Assembly: GCF_964340395.1 (NCBI RefSeq)
Contig: NC_135560.1
Span: 15,727,598-15,791,597, forward strand
Direction: 5' to 3'
DNA length: 64,000 nucleotides
DNA from: Glandiceps talaboti
Taxonomy: Eukaryota; Hemichordata; Enteropneusta; Spengelidae
Shown here: one piece after another, positions 32,401 through 47,499 of the stretch
Layout: each line of letters opens with the position of its first letter
Numbering within the stretch: position 1 is the first letter of the stretch
Position numbers and translations under genes: made by a program
Notes under the pieces: generated by a model
What the model saw: only the letters and a program-made list of their open reading frames with translations
Told to the model about the DNA's origin: nothing
Databases searched by the model: none

Positions 32401-32652
32401 TCATGTAAGCAGGACTACGTAACACTATACTATTACTAACTGACAGTGACAGTCGAAAAAAAAATTGTCAAATTCTTACCGTGCACAAGTATTTAGAGTT
32501 CTGGCAGGCAAAAATGACATAAAATTTTCTACAATTTCATGCATGTGTGTGAGCACCCATTCAGCCTTACTGGCAGGCCCATCATCCATCATTTCGTTCA
32601 GATTTGATGAGGATCCTGTAGACATCATAACATCACTCGGACTGTTCGCCAT
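29011..32652 (-). CDS. FBXO22: FBXO22: F-box and FIST_C protein, complete five-exon gene
   Basis: Substrate receptor of an SCF (SKP1-CUL1-F-box) ubiquitin ligase, expected in cytosol and nucleus; the vertebrate protein acts on targets such as KDM4A and BACH1. Exons on the minus strand: 32652-32480, 31414-31210, 30757-30592, 30088-29746, 29407-29011. All are GT-AG with compatible phases, giving 428 residues against 403 in human. The F-box lies at about residues 33-75 (HEIVENFMSFLPARTL, then CARVCKCWQGVAKKVLR). The FIST_C part ends with GRGNYHYNQRNVESKVFR and PLFGFFGNGEIGCE, nearly identical to human FBXO22. The start ATG is the first in exon 1 and places the F-box near the N-terminus as expected. 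It is convergent with the SLC12 gene. An acidic insert after the F-box is unusual. Confidence 0.95.
29746..30088 (-). CDS. FBXO22: FBXO22 exon 4
   Basis: Encodes CFSLLFPKMNGVDIHTMKIS, then KCILLIGYNRFAFQAMGQIV and DVVIAGAYANDIMTPRSVD. It matches the human 'FALLFPQIEGIKIQPF...VVLVFGYN...IILAGG' region, the first half of the FIST_C fold. Confidence 0.93.
30322..30392 (+). mobile_element. tRNA-like SINE head remnant
   Basis: GCGCCATGATGGTCAGATGG, then TTAGAGCAGTCAGCTCAG resembles the 5' part and A box of tRNA-derived SINEs. The B-box area (GCTAAGTCGAGTC) is degenerate. It lies in the FBXO22 intron between exons 3 and 4, antisense to the gene. Not a functional tRNA. Confidence 0.45.
30592..30757 (-). 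CDS. FBXO22: FBXO22 exon 3
   Basis: Encodes CCSSVPRLALLFMEPGAD, then YLHQSLPKDCLLLGFNCPGV. It aligns with the human 'ILPHTVLYMAD...LFPKQCQVLGIVTPGIV' segment. No start codon and shorter than usual ORF cut-offs, so found only by splice logic. Donor A|GTAAGT. Confidence 0.88.
31210..31414 (-). CDS. FBXO22: FBXO22 exon 2: second half of F-box plus acidic insert
   Basis: Completes the F-box (VCKCWQGVAKKVLRYRQQIS) and continues into YDPDIPSIYHDEDSNNDY and DDSDDEDDEDERDSKS, a run of Asp and Glu. Acceptor CTATAG, donor CAG|GTATGC. Confidence 0.92.
31590..31742 (+). mobile_element. 3' end of a non-LTR retrotransposon
   Basis: A T/GT-rich stretch leads to GCCACATGTCTGGGATGAAT, AAAGTTCTATTGAATTG and a (AATTG)n tail. 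This organisation (AATAAA plus short tandem tail) is typical of truncated CR1/L2-like LINE copies in invertebrates. It lies in FBXO22 intron 1, antisense. Confidence 0.55.
32480..32652 (-). CDS. FBXO22: FBXO22 exon 1: start and first half of F-box
   Basis: Encodes MANSPSDVMMSTGSSSNL through EIVENFMSFLPARTLNTCA, ending in phase 2 at donor CACG|GTAAGA. A CpG-rich stretch at about 32671-32695 lies just upstream and may be part of the promoter. Confidence 0.93.
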
Positions 32653-34313
32653 CTTGAAGTTCTTGAACTCTGACCCTAGAGCGCCTCGCGCGACACAATT
32701 ATTTATGCCTTTGTTTATTTTGCTGTACCATATCGTTCCTTCATAACATTAACAAACGGTATTTTTTTCGTACATAATAGAGTTTTAAAGAACAATCACT
32801 CGTGTTCAAACCCTGTTGCAATTACAAACTTAAAATTAACACAAAGGTAGCAGGGCGAAAGCACGAGCACTTGACGCTGGACAGTGACGATATTACTACA
32901 TGATCGATAAAAATAAAGACTGAAAAGAATAATTAGGGGTAAACCATTTGATTTCTGAGGATTTGAACTCAACAACAATTTATATATATGAGGTGTGAAA
33001 GCTTAGCAGCATGTCTGGAGTGAATACCCACAAGCACAGACAAGTAAGAATTATTTGTCTGTGCCACAAGCTAGGAATATACATTGCAGTCGGTAACAGT
33101 CATAGGGACAATTGTCACTGCTTATACATGTAATAGAGAACAGGTGAGTACTAATGAGAATATTTCTGTAAGTTCAACACATGCGAATGAAAACTAAAAT
33201 TCATGAACTTGAGCTTGGTAAACAAACAATAGATACAGTCTAGGTCAAGTAGATAGTAGGTCAAGATAGTATCCATCAGTGAATGTTATCATGGGGCCGA
33301 GACAAAACATCTGTACGCTGTATGTAAATCAGTGAGGGTTTACTTTGTAAGTTTGTATGTACATCATGGTAGTGAATTATCATGTTATAGTACTACCAGG
33401 TGGCCGAGTTGTTTACGTTAAATGCAAATTACGTAAAACAGAGAATTAACATGTTCGATTGATGTTTCGTATTAGACAAGACCTAGCACAGTTGCAGCGC
33501 ACCGATGTGGACATTTTAGCTAACGGGTCGCAAAATATGTTTATCCTATGAGTATTGCACCTCAGTCTGAAGTTTTTGCAAACAAAACGTAAACACCCAA
33601 ACTATCGTTTTGCACAACGTTCGGCAGTCTTCGGAGAGAGTTGAAAACCAAAGGCATGCTTGAAAGATGATCATGACAGTAGCAGGAAGAGGGATTACGC
33701 GCCCCATTCACAACTAATAGGTGACATTAGTCCGTTCAGGATTTGAGCATGTCCGTGTGATAATAGTTACAACCACAATGCAAGGTAACAGGTGCTTTAT
33801 GAAATGAGTCAGGTTACTGTAAGAACAGACAGTTTATCCGGACTGGAATTGAAGTGAAAACCAATATGTTTTCAAAGTGTTCCTATCCCTTGACTAAAGG
33901 AATCTCTGCACAGAGTGTGTATATGGTAAATGGCAGTTGCCTGACGTCTGCATGGTGTGGGGTCTACAGTGCGTTCATCACTATCATCTTCAAAAGTGCT
34001 TGTTGTAGACTTAAGCTTGCTAATGGTTTTGAACTAGTGAGTGAACTGTCTGCACTCTTGGACAATATCAACTTTGACTGAAATACTAGGATTTGGCAAT
34101 GAATTCAAATGGACATTTTTGTAGTAGTATCCGGTTGATCGCCGTCGGGGAAGAGGTCAGCAATCGTAAGTCAAACAAGTTTATATGCATCAAGTTATAT
34201 TGCGTAGTATTTGTAATTTGCATTGTACATGTCTATGTGTGAAGTCGAGACTTTGAGTTGAATACACCCAGTTAGACTGCAATATATCGATGTTATAGAT
34301 TGTCAATACATTT

Positions 34314-34356
34314 GTGTGTGTGCATGTGTGTGTGTGTATGTATGTGTGTATGTATG

Positions 34357-34416
<60 letters not shown>

Positions 34417-34424
34417 TGTGTGTG
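34314..34424. repeat. (TG)n/(TATG)n compound microsatellite
   Basis: Mixed TG and TATG units with few interruptions. Confidence 0.93.
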
Positions 34425-35135
34425 AAATTGTGAAATAGTTTCATCTGACATTTATTCGTTAAATATTTTAGGTACAGTGCTACTGGTTACTCATATGAAA
34501 ATAATACTCCATGATTCCATCAACTTTGAGCTTTTCAGAGTCTTTGCTGAAGTTTTAAGCGCAATTATTGAATGTTTTTTTTCAAAAGTGTGTGTATTGA
34601 ACAATATGTTAAATATTTGTACTTTGTACAATTCCATGAGTTTTATCCACTGTATTCTAAACTGAGGATGGGCAAGGGTGTCCCCAGTAGGATTTACAGA
34701 AAAAATAAGACTTAGTATTGAATACAAATTAATACCTTTTAATTCCCAAGTTCAAGAGGAACATTCATTCTTTCCTTTCCTTCGACACACTTTGACGTTC
34801 ATGGGCATGAACCCCCCCCCCCCCACCTCCTCCACAAAAAATAAAATAAAATAAAATAAAATAAAAGACACTTTGTATTCTGATATGACTGCTATTTTTG
34901 CTAGGCGACGTTTCTAGTGGCGAACTTGAACTTGTGCCAGCTCCTGTGATCACTTTTAGTGTTGTTTGTATCCTTTCAACATTGTACAGTTGTATGTATT
35001 TTTCTTTTACGTGTACGGAAAAAGGGGATTACAATTTTACGGACTATACTGCAATGTTTTACAAATAATGAAAAATGAAATGGCCCGATTATAAAGTATG
35101 AAAATACCCCTTGCCCACCCTCTAAATTGCCAGTT

Positions 35136-35275
35136 CAGGTCAAGGGTCATGTCAACAATCAAGTCAAAGAGTCAATTAAAGGTAAGTCAAGGTCAAGCAA
35201 AGTCAAGTAAAGGTAGGTCAAGGTCAAGTCAAGCAAAGGTAAGTCGAGCCAAGTCAAACGTCAAGTTGAGGTGAG
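35136..35275. repeat. Degenerate AAGTCAAGGTCA repeat with a DR1 motif
   Basis: Many copies of AAGTCA, AAGGTCA and AGGTCA occur in the same orientation. AGGTCA-A-GGGTCA at 35137-35149 is a direct repeat with one-base spacing, the RXR-heterodimer or HNF4 half-site arrangement. Probably a decaying simple repeat; regulatory use is unproven. Confidence 0.6.
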
Positions 35276-36116
35276 ATGAATCAAGAGAGTGAAGTCATGA
35301 GTCAAATGAGTTAATTCAGCATATATTGATTATTACTAGCTATATTGTACTTATTTCCAACTACATGAGTTTGAACTACAGTATTCTAAATTGTCATATC
35401 AAGTCAAGTCAAGTCAAGTGATGGAAAGACGAATGTAAAAAAATCCAATCCGCATGAATTCCAGGCTGGAGGGATCACATCTCCAAGTTGTTGTTTCTTC
35501 TCAAACTAATAATCTACATTTTGGGGTTGATAGTTTTAGTCTGCATGTTGAACAGTAGTTGCATATTATATTAAGTTTTTTTCTGACATGTAGAACAAGT
35601 TGGTGCTAATATTGAAATGTCATCCACTAAAGCAGGCAAACTAAGAAATAGCGAACACACGTAAAATCCTGACCACTGTCATGCGAGTGTACTCGTTCAA
35701 AAAAGAGGTTGTTAGGAAAAGGGTTGTTGAAAAAACGCTCCCCTGTCGTACAACATGAAATATAGGATATTCATATGTGTCTATGGCAATTTGACATGTT
35801 TGTCCATAGGACATATTTTTCCAAAGTTTTGAATCTATGCCCATGGTGTGAAATAGACCATTCCACCATAAAGAGTTTTGCGAATGTTTAGGCTACACAT
35901 AAATACTTTGCTATGCTTTTCAGCATGATGACTTCATCTAGAATACAGAATGATGTAGAAATATTACTCTGACCAGGTTGATATCCATTCTTATTGTGGG
36001 GTGTGATATTTTCTTGTTGAGGAGCCATGGTTGTATAGGCAGTGAGAAATGAACAGTTCAAAGAGTTTTTGCAATATTGGTAGGTAGAAATGTAATTCCA
36101 TTATAGTTTGCAGGAT

Positions 36117-36545
36117 CAAAACAGTTTGATCCTAGAATGTATTTCGTGCAACCATAGAATGTAAAAATGTATTTCATGTAAGCTCCCCATCGCCTGATCC
36201 CAGAAGGTATTTCGTGCAACCATAGAATGTAAAAATGTATTTCATGTAAGCTCCCCGGACCATTGCCTGATCCTAGAAGGTATTTCGTGCAACCATAGAA
36301 TGTAAGACATGTCTTGAATTTATTAAATGTAAAAAAGTGTATTAAATGCATTTTGTGTGCAAGCTTCCGGACCATCGCTGATACTATTTCGTGCAACTAT
36401 AGAATGTGCAAGTACCCTGACCATTGCCCAATCATAAAATGTATTTCGTGCAACCAAGGAATGTAAACAAATGTATTCAATGTATTTCGTGGAAGCTCCC
36501 CAGACCAAGGCTCGATTCTAGAATGTATTTCGTGAAACCATATAA
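36117..36545. repeat. Minisatellite with roughly 70-bp units
   Basis: Units start with GATCCTAGAATGTATTTCGTG at about 36127, 36197, 36269, 36430 and 36514. They continue with CAACCATAGAATGTAAAA and CCCCGGACCATTGCC. The open frames on the minus strand here are a by-product of the repeat. Confidence 0.85.
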
Positions 36546-36606
36546 TGTAAAACTTGTATAAAATGTAAAATAACCAAGTACTGGCCATAACTCAAATGAT
36601 GGCCAG

Positions 36607-39754
<3,148 letters not shown>

Positions 39755-40082
39755 TTTCTTTCGCGTGACCATGGAGGTCACTGATGACATAGGTATAAGC
39801 TACGTAATGTTACACTCCGTTAAGTTTCATGAAAAGATAGCCATTTCTAAATGTCATGTGACAGTCATTCAGACAGGACTGGAGACAGACTTTTATAACG
39901 TAGGCACAGGTACCCTACAGGTAGTGACGCAACTTGCACCGAACGTTTCCATTTACGGCATTGTTGTTATCGCCCCCTCAAGATCTGAATCACTGGGACC
40001 ATGTTATCACTTCCCGACATTCTAAGCGGTGTCACTTCTTCCGGTCTGTCAATATAATACGGTTTCATTCACACGATCGAGT

Positions 40083-40415
40083 ATGGCGAAGCTATTGAAG
40101 CACTTTCTCGGTAAAAAATCTCCACCACAGCCACCAGAGCCGGACTATGATGCCAAGAATGGCAGGCGGAGTCGAAGTTGGGACTATGAATCAGACGAAG
40201 ACGCCTTACCACCCGAATTTGCAGGGACGTTGTCCGCAACTCCGATCGACTACAGTAGCAGTCCACCACAACAACAACACGATATGTGCACAGCCACAAG
40301 CAACTCAAAACCTCGCCCCCATAGCTATGTTGGTAGTTTTGGTCATGAACATAGACATAACAATGTAGGGGCGAGGGGGAAAGAGTGTAAACAGACACCA
40401 ATCAAAGCAAAAAAG
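40083..40415 (+). CDS. SHB: First coding exon of an SHB/SHD/SHF-family SH2 adaptor
   Basis: ATG at 40083, donor AAG|GTTAGT after 40415, 111 codons, phase 0. The N-terminus MAKLLKHFLGKKSPPQPPEP then DYD matches the SHB-family signature (MAKWL..., PPQPPxPDY). The family are cytosolic adaptors with an N-terminal proline-rich part, tyrosine motifs and a C-terminal SH2 domain, acting downstream of receptor tyrosine kinases. The rest of the exon is low complexity, with Tyr, Ser, Gln and His and further candidate Tyr sites (WDYESDED, IDYSSS, HSYVG). An in-frame upstream GTG/ATG extension exists but the family start is at this ATG. No SH2-encoding exon was found downstream in the window, so the gene is partial here. 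Confidence 0.65.
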
Positions 40416-41370
40416 GTTAGTTTTACCCCATTTTGTTCGTAAGTCTTTCTTGCCTCGATCGGAACTACAATGCGTTGTAAAACGCGTACAGGCGAAAGTG
40501 TTTTGTTGTCATTACAATATTACGTTGTAACTTGTACATAGCGTTACACGTTCGCGTATAAACGGCTTATTTATCATTCATTCACAACGTAATTTACTGT
40601 AAAAAGTTTGGACGATTTTAATCTCGCCAAAAAAAAAGTAGCAGACGATAGCATCCAACAGTGCGAAAGGCGTCAATTGTAAACATATCGCATGTCTGCC
40701 AATGACATGAGCCATGCAACAAAAACTCGTGTTACAATACGTCCAAGAACGTGTTTTTGAAATTCTTTCATGTTTCATTCATCATATTGCTGTCATGTTT
40801 GACAGACATGACAACCACATGTGTGTAGTATATTTGCCATGCGCTTCCATTCGGTAAAATCATAAAGCGTTCACATTAAGTAATCAATAAATTGATTATG
40901 TTATGGATATCATCTACACTAAGTATATGACAGCTATTCAATCAGTGCTATTGAGTATACACATGTAAAATATTAAGCCAAAGGAAGTCTATGATAAAAT
41001 GTATTGACCGCGATGAAGCTATTTTTAGGAGAATGTCTCTGCCACATTAGTGCAAAGTACATTTTAATAATGGACATTACAACATGACTAGAATTTTGAA
41101 AACTAAAAGTAGTTTGTAATCGAAGAGACAACACATGTATAGGGCAACATAAAACATGAACACAGTGTAATTATGCATGGTAACAGAATTGACCTTTGTT
41201 CTTATTTGTCCTGCATTGATTTTAAATTATCTGTCCTTGGAATTATCTGATGGACTTATTTCCTGTCATCATTTCACCCATAAGGATCATTTTTGCTAAA
41301 TAGGCTAGGAAGTCAACAATATAGTGGAACAAGTAATTCAATATTTTTTGTTCCTTTTAGTTTATGAGAC

Positions 41371-41422
<52 letters not shown>

Positions 41423-42826
41423 TAGTCAGAGCCTGGATATAAAATGATAGCAAGAAATATAAAAGGTGAAATCAAACTTGTAAAATTTAGGGTTAAAACT
41501 AAAAGTAATAATTGTTCACATTGTAAAAGCATGCTAATGTGTAGTAATGTAAGATGGATGTTGATCATCTCAATATATCTACTAACTGTGTATTTAGTAT
41601 GCAATATAAATAAATATTACCATGAAGTTCAATTGAGATCATCTAAACATAATATATACAAACAAATCAAATGGGAATGAGAATAAATCAATGTGTATTG
41701 AAAGATAAAAGACAAATAAAAAAACTACAAACCCCCCACCCCAAGAAAAAAAGAAAGAAAAAAAATGAATTGTAAATTTTCTTTTTAAATGGCATATTCA
41801 ACTCATGATATTAAAGTCTTCAATCTCATGGGAAATTAGGAAAGAGAATATTGATGACAAATTCTTGTGTGGCTTGGTAGTGACAAATGAATAGATTTAA
41901 ATAATGTTATGTTGTCCTTGTGGCAGGAACTATGGATATCAACCCTATGGGTTCAATGGCCACCAAGTATTCTGTGTCAGATCCTGAAATCTATTTTAGG
42001 TCCATTACTATAAATCATGATGATCTTACTGTCACTTTTATACACTAGTATGGTTATTATTATGCAATTACTCAGCAGGAAGTGAATACATTGTCTACAT
42101 AGAATGTAGTAACACAGCAGCAAGAATTTGATGTACAAATATAGGTGTATGCAGAGTGTCTCTTTTTTGGTTAATTGACATTTTATTAACGGTATGACAA
42201 TTTCATGTTTATACTCTAGTGGTCTGTAAAGGTACTGACATCATTCAAGAGGCTGGTAGTCATGATGTATTGTTCAGTTTAATTTATACCCATATTCGGT
42301 TTTATTTACCCTGTTTTGGTTTCATTTGTCTCAAAGTTGGATTTGAATTTCATATCATGAGTAAAAACAACATAAATACATTGCCTGAAACTAAATTTGA
42401 ATCAGTTACATAACATTTGTTATTCCTATATATTTATATTTTTCCGGTTGTGATTTTTTAATGATGTGTCAGTTTGTGTGGACATGTATTATGTTAATAC
42501 ATAGCCAGGCCTTTAGTGTACATGAATGACAACAGTTAGAACCGAGTCATGGACCCATCAAGAGCTATGCAAACTAGTTAATATATAAATGGATGTTAGA
42601 GTGAATTTTCTTGTAAAAATCACTAAACTCCTTTGGAGTTGACAAACAAATTTGGATATTGAGGTTATGTGGTTAGTTGTAAACCTCTCGTGGAATAAAA
42701 CAATTGTATATGTGATTGGAATGGTATTAGAGTAATGGTTTTTACTTGTCAATTATATGACCTAATAACTACTTTGGTAACCAGAGTGATCCTTTGGTAA
42801 ATATCATAGTTACGATATTCTTAGAG
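40416..42826. other. Probable intron 1 of the SHB-like gene, first part
   Basis: No exon recognised. The donor at 40416 implies that an intron begins here. It holds a (GACA)n run at 41372-41422 and AT-rich sequence. Confidence 0.45.
41372..41422. repeat. (GACA)n microsatellite
   Basis: About 12 units; the third GACA/GTCT microsatellite in 4.3 kb. Confidence 0.95.
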
Positions 42827-43319
42827 TAGCTGCAATAATTTATAGCATTTGCTGTGATTTTGAGGGTTTTTTCTTGTTTTTGTACTTTTTTTCGTTCCTA
42901 TGTTTAATTGGAAGCAAACGCTACAATTCCTGATGGGCAAACTCAAATAGAGAAGATCACGCTGAAAACGTGAGCGAGATGACTTCTGAGCATACTACGC
43001 CTTTCAAAATGCTGAATGCATTGCTACTTTTGCCAATTTTGACAGAATTGGGGTACCTCTGAATATTTCTTGGGTCGTGAAGGCTCCATAATTACTGTTG
43101 GAGTCAAAATGTCCTATTTTTTGGCAGGTAAGGTGTGGCGGACTTTAGCAGAAAAATCCACCCAACTCTGTGATTCATATCTGAATTACTTCTGTCTATT
43201 TGTGTTAACATTACAGGAATTGTAGTGTTTGCTTCCAGTTAAACATCAGAAGGAACAAAAACACAAAAACAGAACAAAAACCCTCAAAATCACAACAAAT
43301 GCTACAATTATTGCAGCTA
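42827..43319. mobile_element. MULE-like non-autonomous element with 106-bp TIRs
   Basis: The left arm 42827-42932 and right arm 43214-43319 are inverted copies of equal length (106 bp) with scattered mismatches, starting TAGCTGCAATAATT. Perfect 9-bp direct repeats TTCTTAGAG flank it (42818-42826 and 43320-43328). Long TIRs and a 9-bp duplication are features of the Mutator/MULE superfamily. The 281-bp core has no convincing coding frame. Confidence 0.85.
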
Positions 43320-43329
43320 TTCTTAGAGC

Positions 43330-46265
43330 AGGGGATGTGAACACGGATTAATCAAATTTAAAAAAAATTATATTTAGAACATCAAATATTCATAAAAGGA
43401 TAATGTCTTCAGATGACATTTGAAACCAGCTCACCTGAATTCAATTTTTGTAGACAACGTATTATCTTAATACAAGTATGCCTCAGAATGAAAAATTGCA
43501 AACTTTAGCTTTTGCTTTGTTCCAGAAAACTAAAATGCAATCTCTGTATTAAATTTTAAAATCAAGAAATAAAATGTAAATCAGTGATTACCGTACAATT
43601 TTGAGAAATAAAGGTCAAGGTGATATCAAAATTATGCCATTTCTAGAATCCATTGATTTTAAGGTTTACCAAAAACTCTAGTACCAGGTACTACATGGGA
43701 TGGAAAAGTAAAAGATATTTGATCCCAAATTTTAAATCAGCTTTTGTATGGCAAAGTTTTGAGAACTTTGAGATTCAAGGAAAATTGTGCCTGAGGCACT
43801 TTCTACTCGAAACTTGATTTACAGTAAATACTACAAGAAACAATTTGCACTTCAACAGTGTTTGGAAAATTTCTGTATTAGAATGCAGTCTCATAAAGAA
43901 CATACTATTAGGATACAAATTTGTACATGTCACTAGGATGAGTAGATTGTATCCACTTCACTTGTTATATTAGAACATACACCTCACACTTCTTATCCTC
44001 TTGTGGTCATTTGTAGAAATCCAAGAGTATGTAGAAAAACATGGGGGGGGGGGGGGGGGGGGGGGGGGGGCTGATGTGAACAAACAATAGTACATGCATG
44101 TTTGTAGTGTACCACAAATACAAACATATACATGTATTGTAGGTACTTAATTTTTGCATGATTCCATGCTCCAGGGACTTTTACCAAGTTGCTTTTGTGG
44201 GCATTGTAAAGAATCAACAGGAAGAAGGAACACAACTCAGTTTAAATGAAAGGGGGTTCATGTTACAAAAGTACTTCTCTTTTATCTGCTTGGTACATCT
44301 AAACAAAATAACTCCTGCAACCAGGAAGTACTGAAGGTTAAAAAAAGGAGGAAGGTCACCCTGAGATGATTGGGTCATACCCTTCCCTCTATTCTTGGGA
44401 AAACAAACAAATAAACAAAAAGTTTCTTCTGACAAAATCCATTTAAAATCCAATTTTCTATCCCTGTCCTATATAAAACAATAGACAAATTAAATTTCAA
44501 AAGCCTGTACTAAATGTTATAAAAAATAACCATCCCCCGCCCCCAAATAAAACAATACATGGTTATAGTGAGAAATTGTCATCAGCAGGTGAGCTTGATC
44601 TCCAACACTTTTGAGGGATAGAATGTACCTACACTTTCCTCAGGTACAATTCCGTCATTAGCAAATGTGTCTAGGATGGTATTGATGTTCAATGTGTATA
44701 GCAATAATACTTACACGTAATGTACTCTAGCTGTAGAGATTGGAGAGAATTGTCAAACTGCTATGCTCCAGCTGAAGTTTTCCTCACAAGGGATTTTAGC
44801 AGGGCATCACCTGACTGTCATGGCATGTAAGTAGTTAGTTTCGGCTTTCACTTATATTTAACTCGATTTCCCAACTGTACTTGTAGATCCTTAATACCTT
44901 CTCCTATTGGCCATGGAAATTTATGCGGTGAGCTCTTCCAAACTCATGGTTATGACAAGAATGCCTGCACTGTAGTTCCTCAAAACCTATATTGCAAAAT
45001 GTGTTGATCGCAGGCTTGTTTCCTGGCTAAGTCTGTAACTTTGTAACTCTTGCACTACACTAACTCACTTTGAAATGGTGAACAAATGTTCTTGAGGCAC
45101 AGATTCAGCTAATAGTTAACCACTAAAAGCAATGAAAGTGAAAAACCTTGGAAAGTGTGCATTTTCTAATTTTACTCTTGAAATATGAAAAACTTGGCAC
45201 ATGTATACAATGTATTGTATTTTCATCACATTACATGTGCATACATGTATGTAAACAAATCATACATGATGTACTAGTGTAACAGTCTCATTTCAGTAGG
45301 ATATTATTCAGGTCAGTAAAGAAAATGCTGCTGGATTTGCTGTGTAGCTTTCAGTTTCGGTAACACATTTTTTTATAGCACAGTTGAATGCTTTGAAGAA
45401 ATAAAATGAACAAAGGATCTTTACCGATTCATCAAGTGAATGTCTTAGAGTATAAAAGGATTTATGTACCGTATACAATGTATGCCACACCTATACATGT
45501 AAAGTTGTCAATACACTTTACAAGGAATCGGCCAGGGTTTTCTAGAAGAGCGTGAACACATCTGGATATACATGTATACCAACAGCGTAAATACATGTAT
45601 ATAATCTTTGAAGGTGTCCTAGCAATGTCTGCATTATATTACTTTTCTAAGGAAATTAATTAAATTGCCCAGTACAGTATTGGTTTTGTGCTTTTAACAT
45701 GTCCAGTGTACTGATACATGTATGTGCAATTGTATGAGTCATACCGTGGTATACTTTGAAGCAGAAACTGTGAAACTGCAATCAAAGTGAAACTACCCAT
45801 AGTTGACATCAAGGTGTACTCTATTCATTACAAGTAGGATAACTGATTTACGAAAGCAAGGTTTTGTTGATGGTTACTGGTACTTGTATGCCTAAACTGC
45901 CACCAGACCCTCGGAGATCTATTTTTTTTTTTGGTCATAATCTTCTAATGTTTTGAGTTTGTATTTCATTTCAAATTACATGTACATGTATGTGAAGGAA
46001 ATAGACTAGTCAACATTAAAAAAAAATTCCCAGGTACTAGTAGTCTCCCAAGGTTCACCTGATGCCCAAAGTTCACCCGACTGTTTGCAATCAACCACAA
46101 ACTCACTCACTCAGGTCGCTACTTCATACAAAAAAAATACAACTGTGTTAACAAAAATGGTGTTCAAATAAAGGATGAAAAAGCCTGAGACTTGAGCAAG
46201 TTAAATGTACATGTACAAAATTGTATGCCCATTTGCATACAATCCAAGGATCCAAGGTATACATG
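43330..46265. other. Non-coding region
   Basis: AT-rich sequence with no supported exon. Several TACATGTA palindromes from 45200 onward. Confidence 0.45.
44043..44070. repeat. G28 homopolymer
   Basis: Uninterrupted run of 28 G; assembly length is likely uncertain. Confidence 0.9.
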
Positions 46266-46690
46266 AATATACTGTACTACTGGGTAAATAACAATGAAGT
46301 AAATATACAAATGTATACTATACTACTGGCTAAATGACATAATGTAGTAAATGTATATACTGTATTGACAGGTAAATAACAATGTAGTAATTTACTACTA
46401 GTAAATGTATACTGTACTATTGGGTAAATAACGTAATGTGGTAAATATAATATACAAATGTATACTATACTACTGGCCAGATAACATAATGTAGTAAATA
46501 TATACTGTACTGACGAGTAAATTACTAAATAACAATGTAGTAATTTACTAGTTGATATATACTGTACTACCGAGCAGGGCTACCGGGTAAAATAACAATG
46601 TAGTAAATGTATACTGTACTACTGGGTAAATAACATACATGAAATGTAGTAAATACAAATGTATGTACTGCTGTACTGTTGAACAAACCC
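46266..46690. repeat. Degenerate tandem repeat with GTAAATGTATACTGTACTAC core
   Basis: About eight irregular units combine GTATACTGTACTACTGGGTA and AATAACATAATGTAGTAAAT with variable spacing. Confidence 0.8.
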
Positions 46691-47332
46691 TCAATATGCC
46701 ATCAACTGTGAGCAACTACATGTATGCCAGAAGATGATTTGTGATAGCACCAAAGGCATGCATGCATCAACATTAACAGTACGCTAATTTGATTAAGGTC
46801 TTATACATGTTAAAGTATTTTCAAAGAAAGCTTACACTTTCAGTTGTGGTCCCTACCCTACAGTATTTGAAGAGTTTGAGAAGCTCTGAAGGCTTTAGTG
46901 CAAATAGTAGATGAAAATATGAACTTTGCCATAGAGCAGATTGGATGTACATGTATGTCATTCATGCATATTTCATTATATATTGTTCATATGAATCATG
47001 TGACCTGACTGTCTGCCCTCTGCCAACTCCTTTTGATGGCAGATAGCAGGGCATGTCAGCGTGTATGTATTTTACAGTTTCACAATGTATGTTTTGTAAG
47101 AAAAACAGTAATAATTCAAATGGGTAGCCATAAACCAATATTACCTCCTGGTTTGAAACTTCTACCTCAAATATCAGACAACGATTTCATGAGAAAGTAG
47201 TTGAATATAAAGCAGGAATGTGTTATGTTTGGAAATGTGTTTTTGTGACAAAATATAGAATATATGTACATTTTTGTAGCAGAGTCGAAATAGACTAAAA
47301 TGCAATGCAATACAATACAGTACAATGTAATA

Positions 47333-47499
47333 CAGTGTTTTTGCTAAGGTTTGGGAACCCCGGTAACAGAAAGGGGGAAAGAGGTAAAACTGGTAGTGCT
47401 TCCCATGCAATGTATCATAGTTTAGGTGGGGATCCCCGGTAAAATGATGTGGGAACCCCAGTAGATTTTACCTACTTATCGCCCTTAAATAAAACACTG
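47333..47499 (+). mobile_element. CAGTG-family MITE, copy C (167 bp)
   Basis: Ends CAGTGTTTTTGCTAAGG and CCCTTAAATAAAACACTG, flanked by TAATA at 47328-47332 and 47500-47504. It carries GGGGATCCCC at 47428-47437 and two GGGAACCCC motifs. It sits inside a pentanucleotide (AATAC) tract. Nearly identical to copy B. Confidence 0.87.

Larger units (their letters stand above)
32700..36116. other. Intergenic region between FBXO22 and the CUB-TM gene
   Basis: No recognisable exon. CpGs are more frequent around 33400-34160, so a 5' end or promoter could lie there. Also present are a GT-rich microsatellite (34314-34424), a C tract (34810-34824) and AGGTCA-like repeats (35136-35275). The upstream exons of the CUB gene should be in or before this region but were not found. 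Confidence 0.4.

Noticed and set aside
33854-34081. 75-codon frame containing several cysteines
   Set aside because: Considered as an upstream exon of the CUB gene, but no CUB pattern and no convincing splice sites.
36058-36588. Minus-strand frames of 61-112 codons
   Set aside because: Generated by the roughly 70-bp minisatellite.
39765-40025. 86-codon frame MEVTDDIGISYVML... on the plus strand
   Set aside because: No recognisable similarity and no splice support. It overlaps the likely 5'UTR of the SHB-like exon and could at most be an upstream ORF.
40029-40082. Upstream in-frame extension of the SHB-like ORF
   Set aside because: The family N-terminus MAKxL begins at the ATG at 40083; the extension is taken as 5'UTR.
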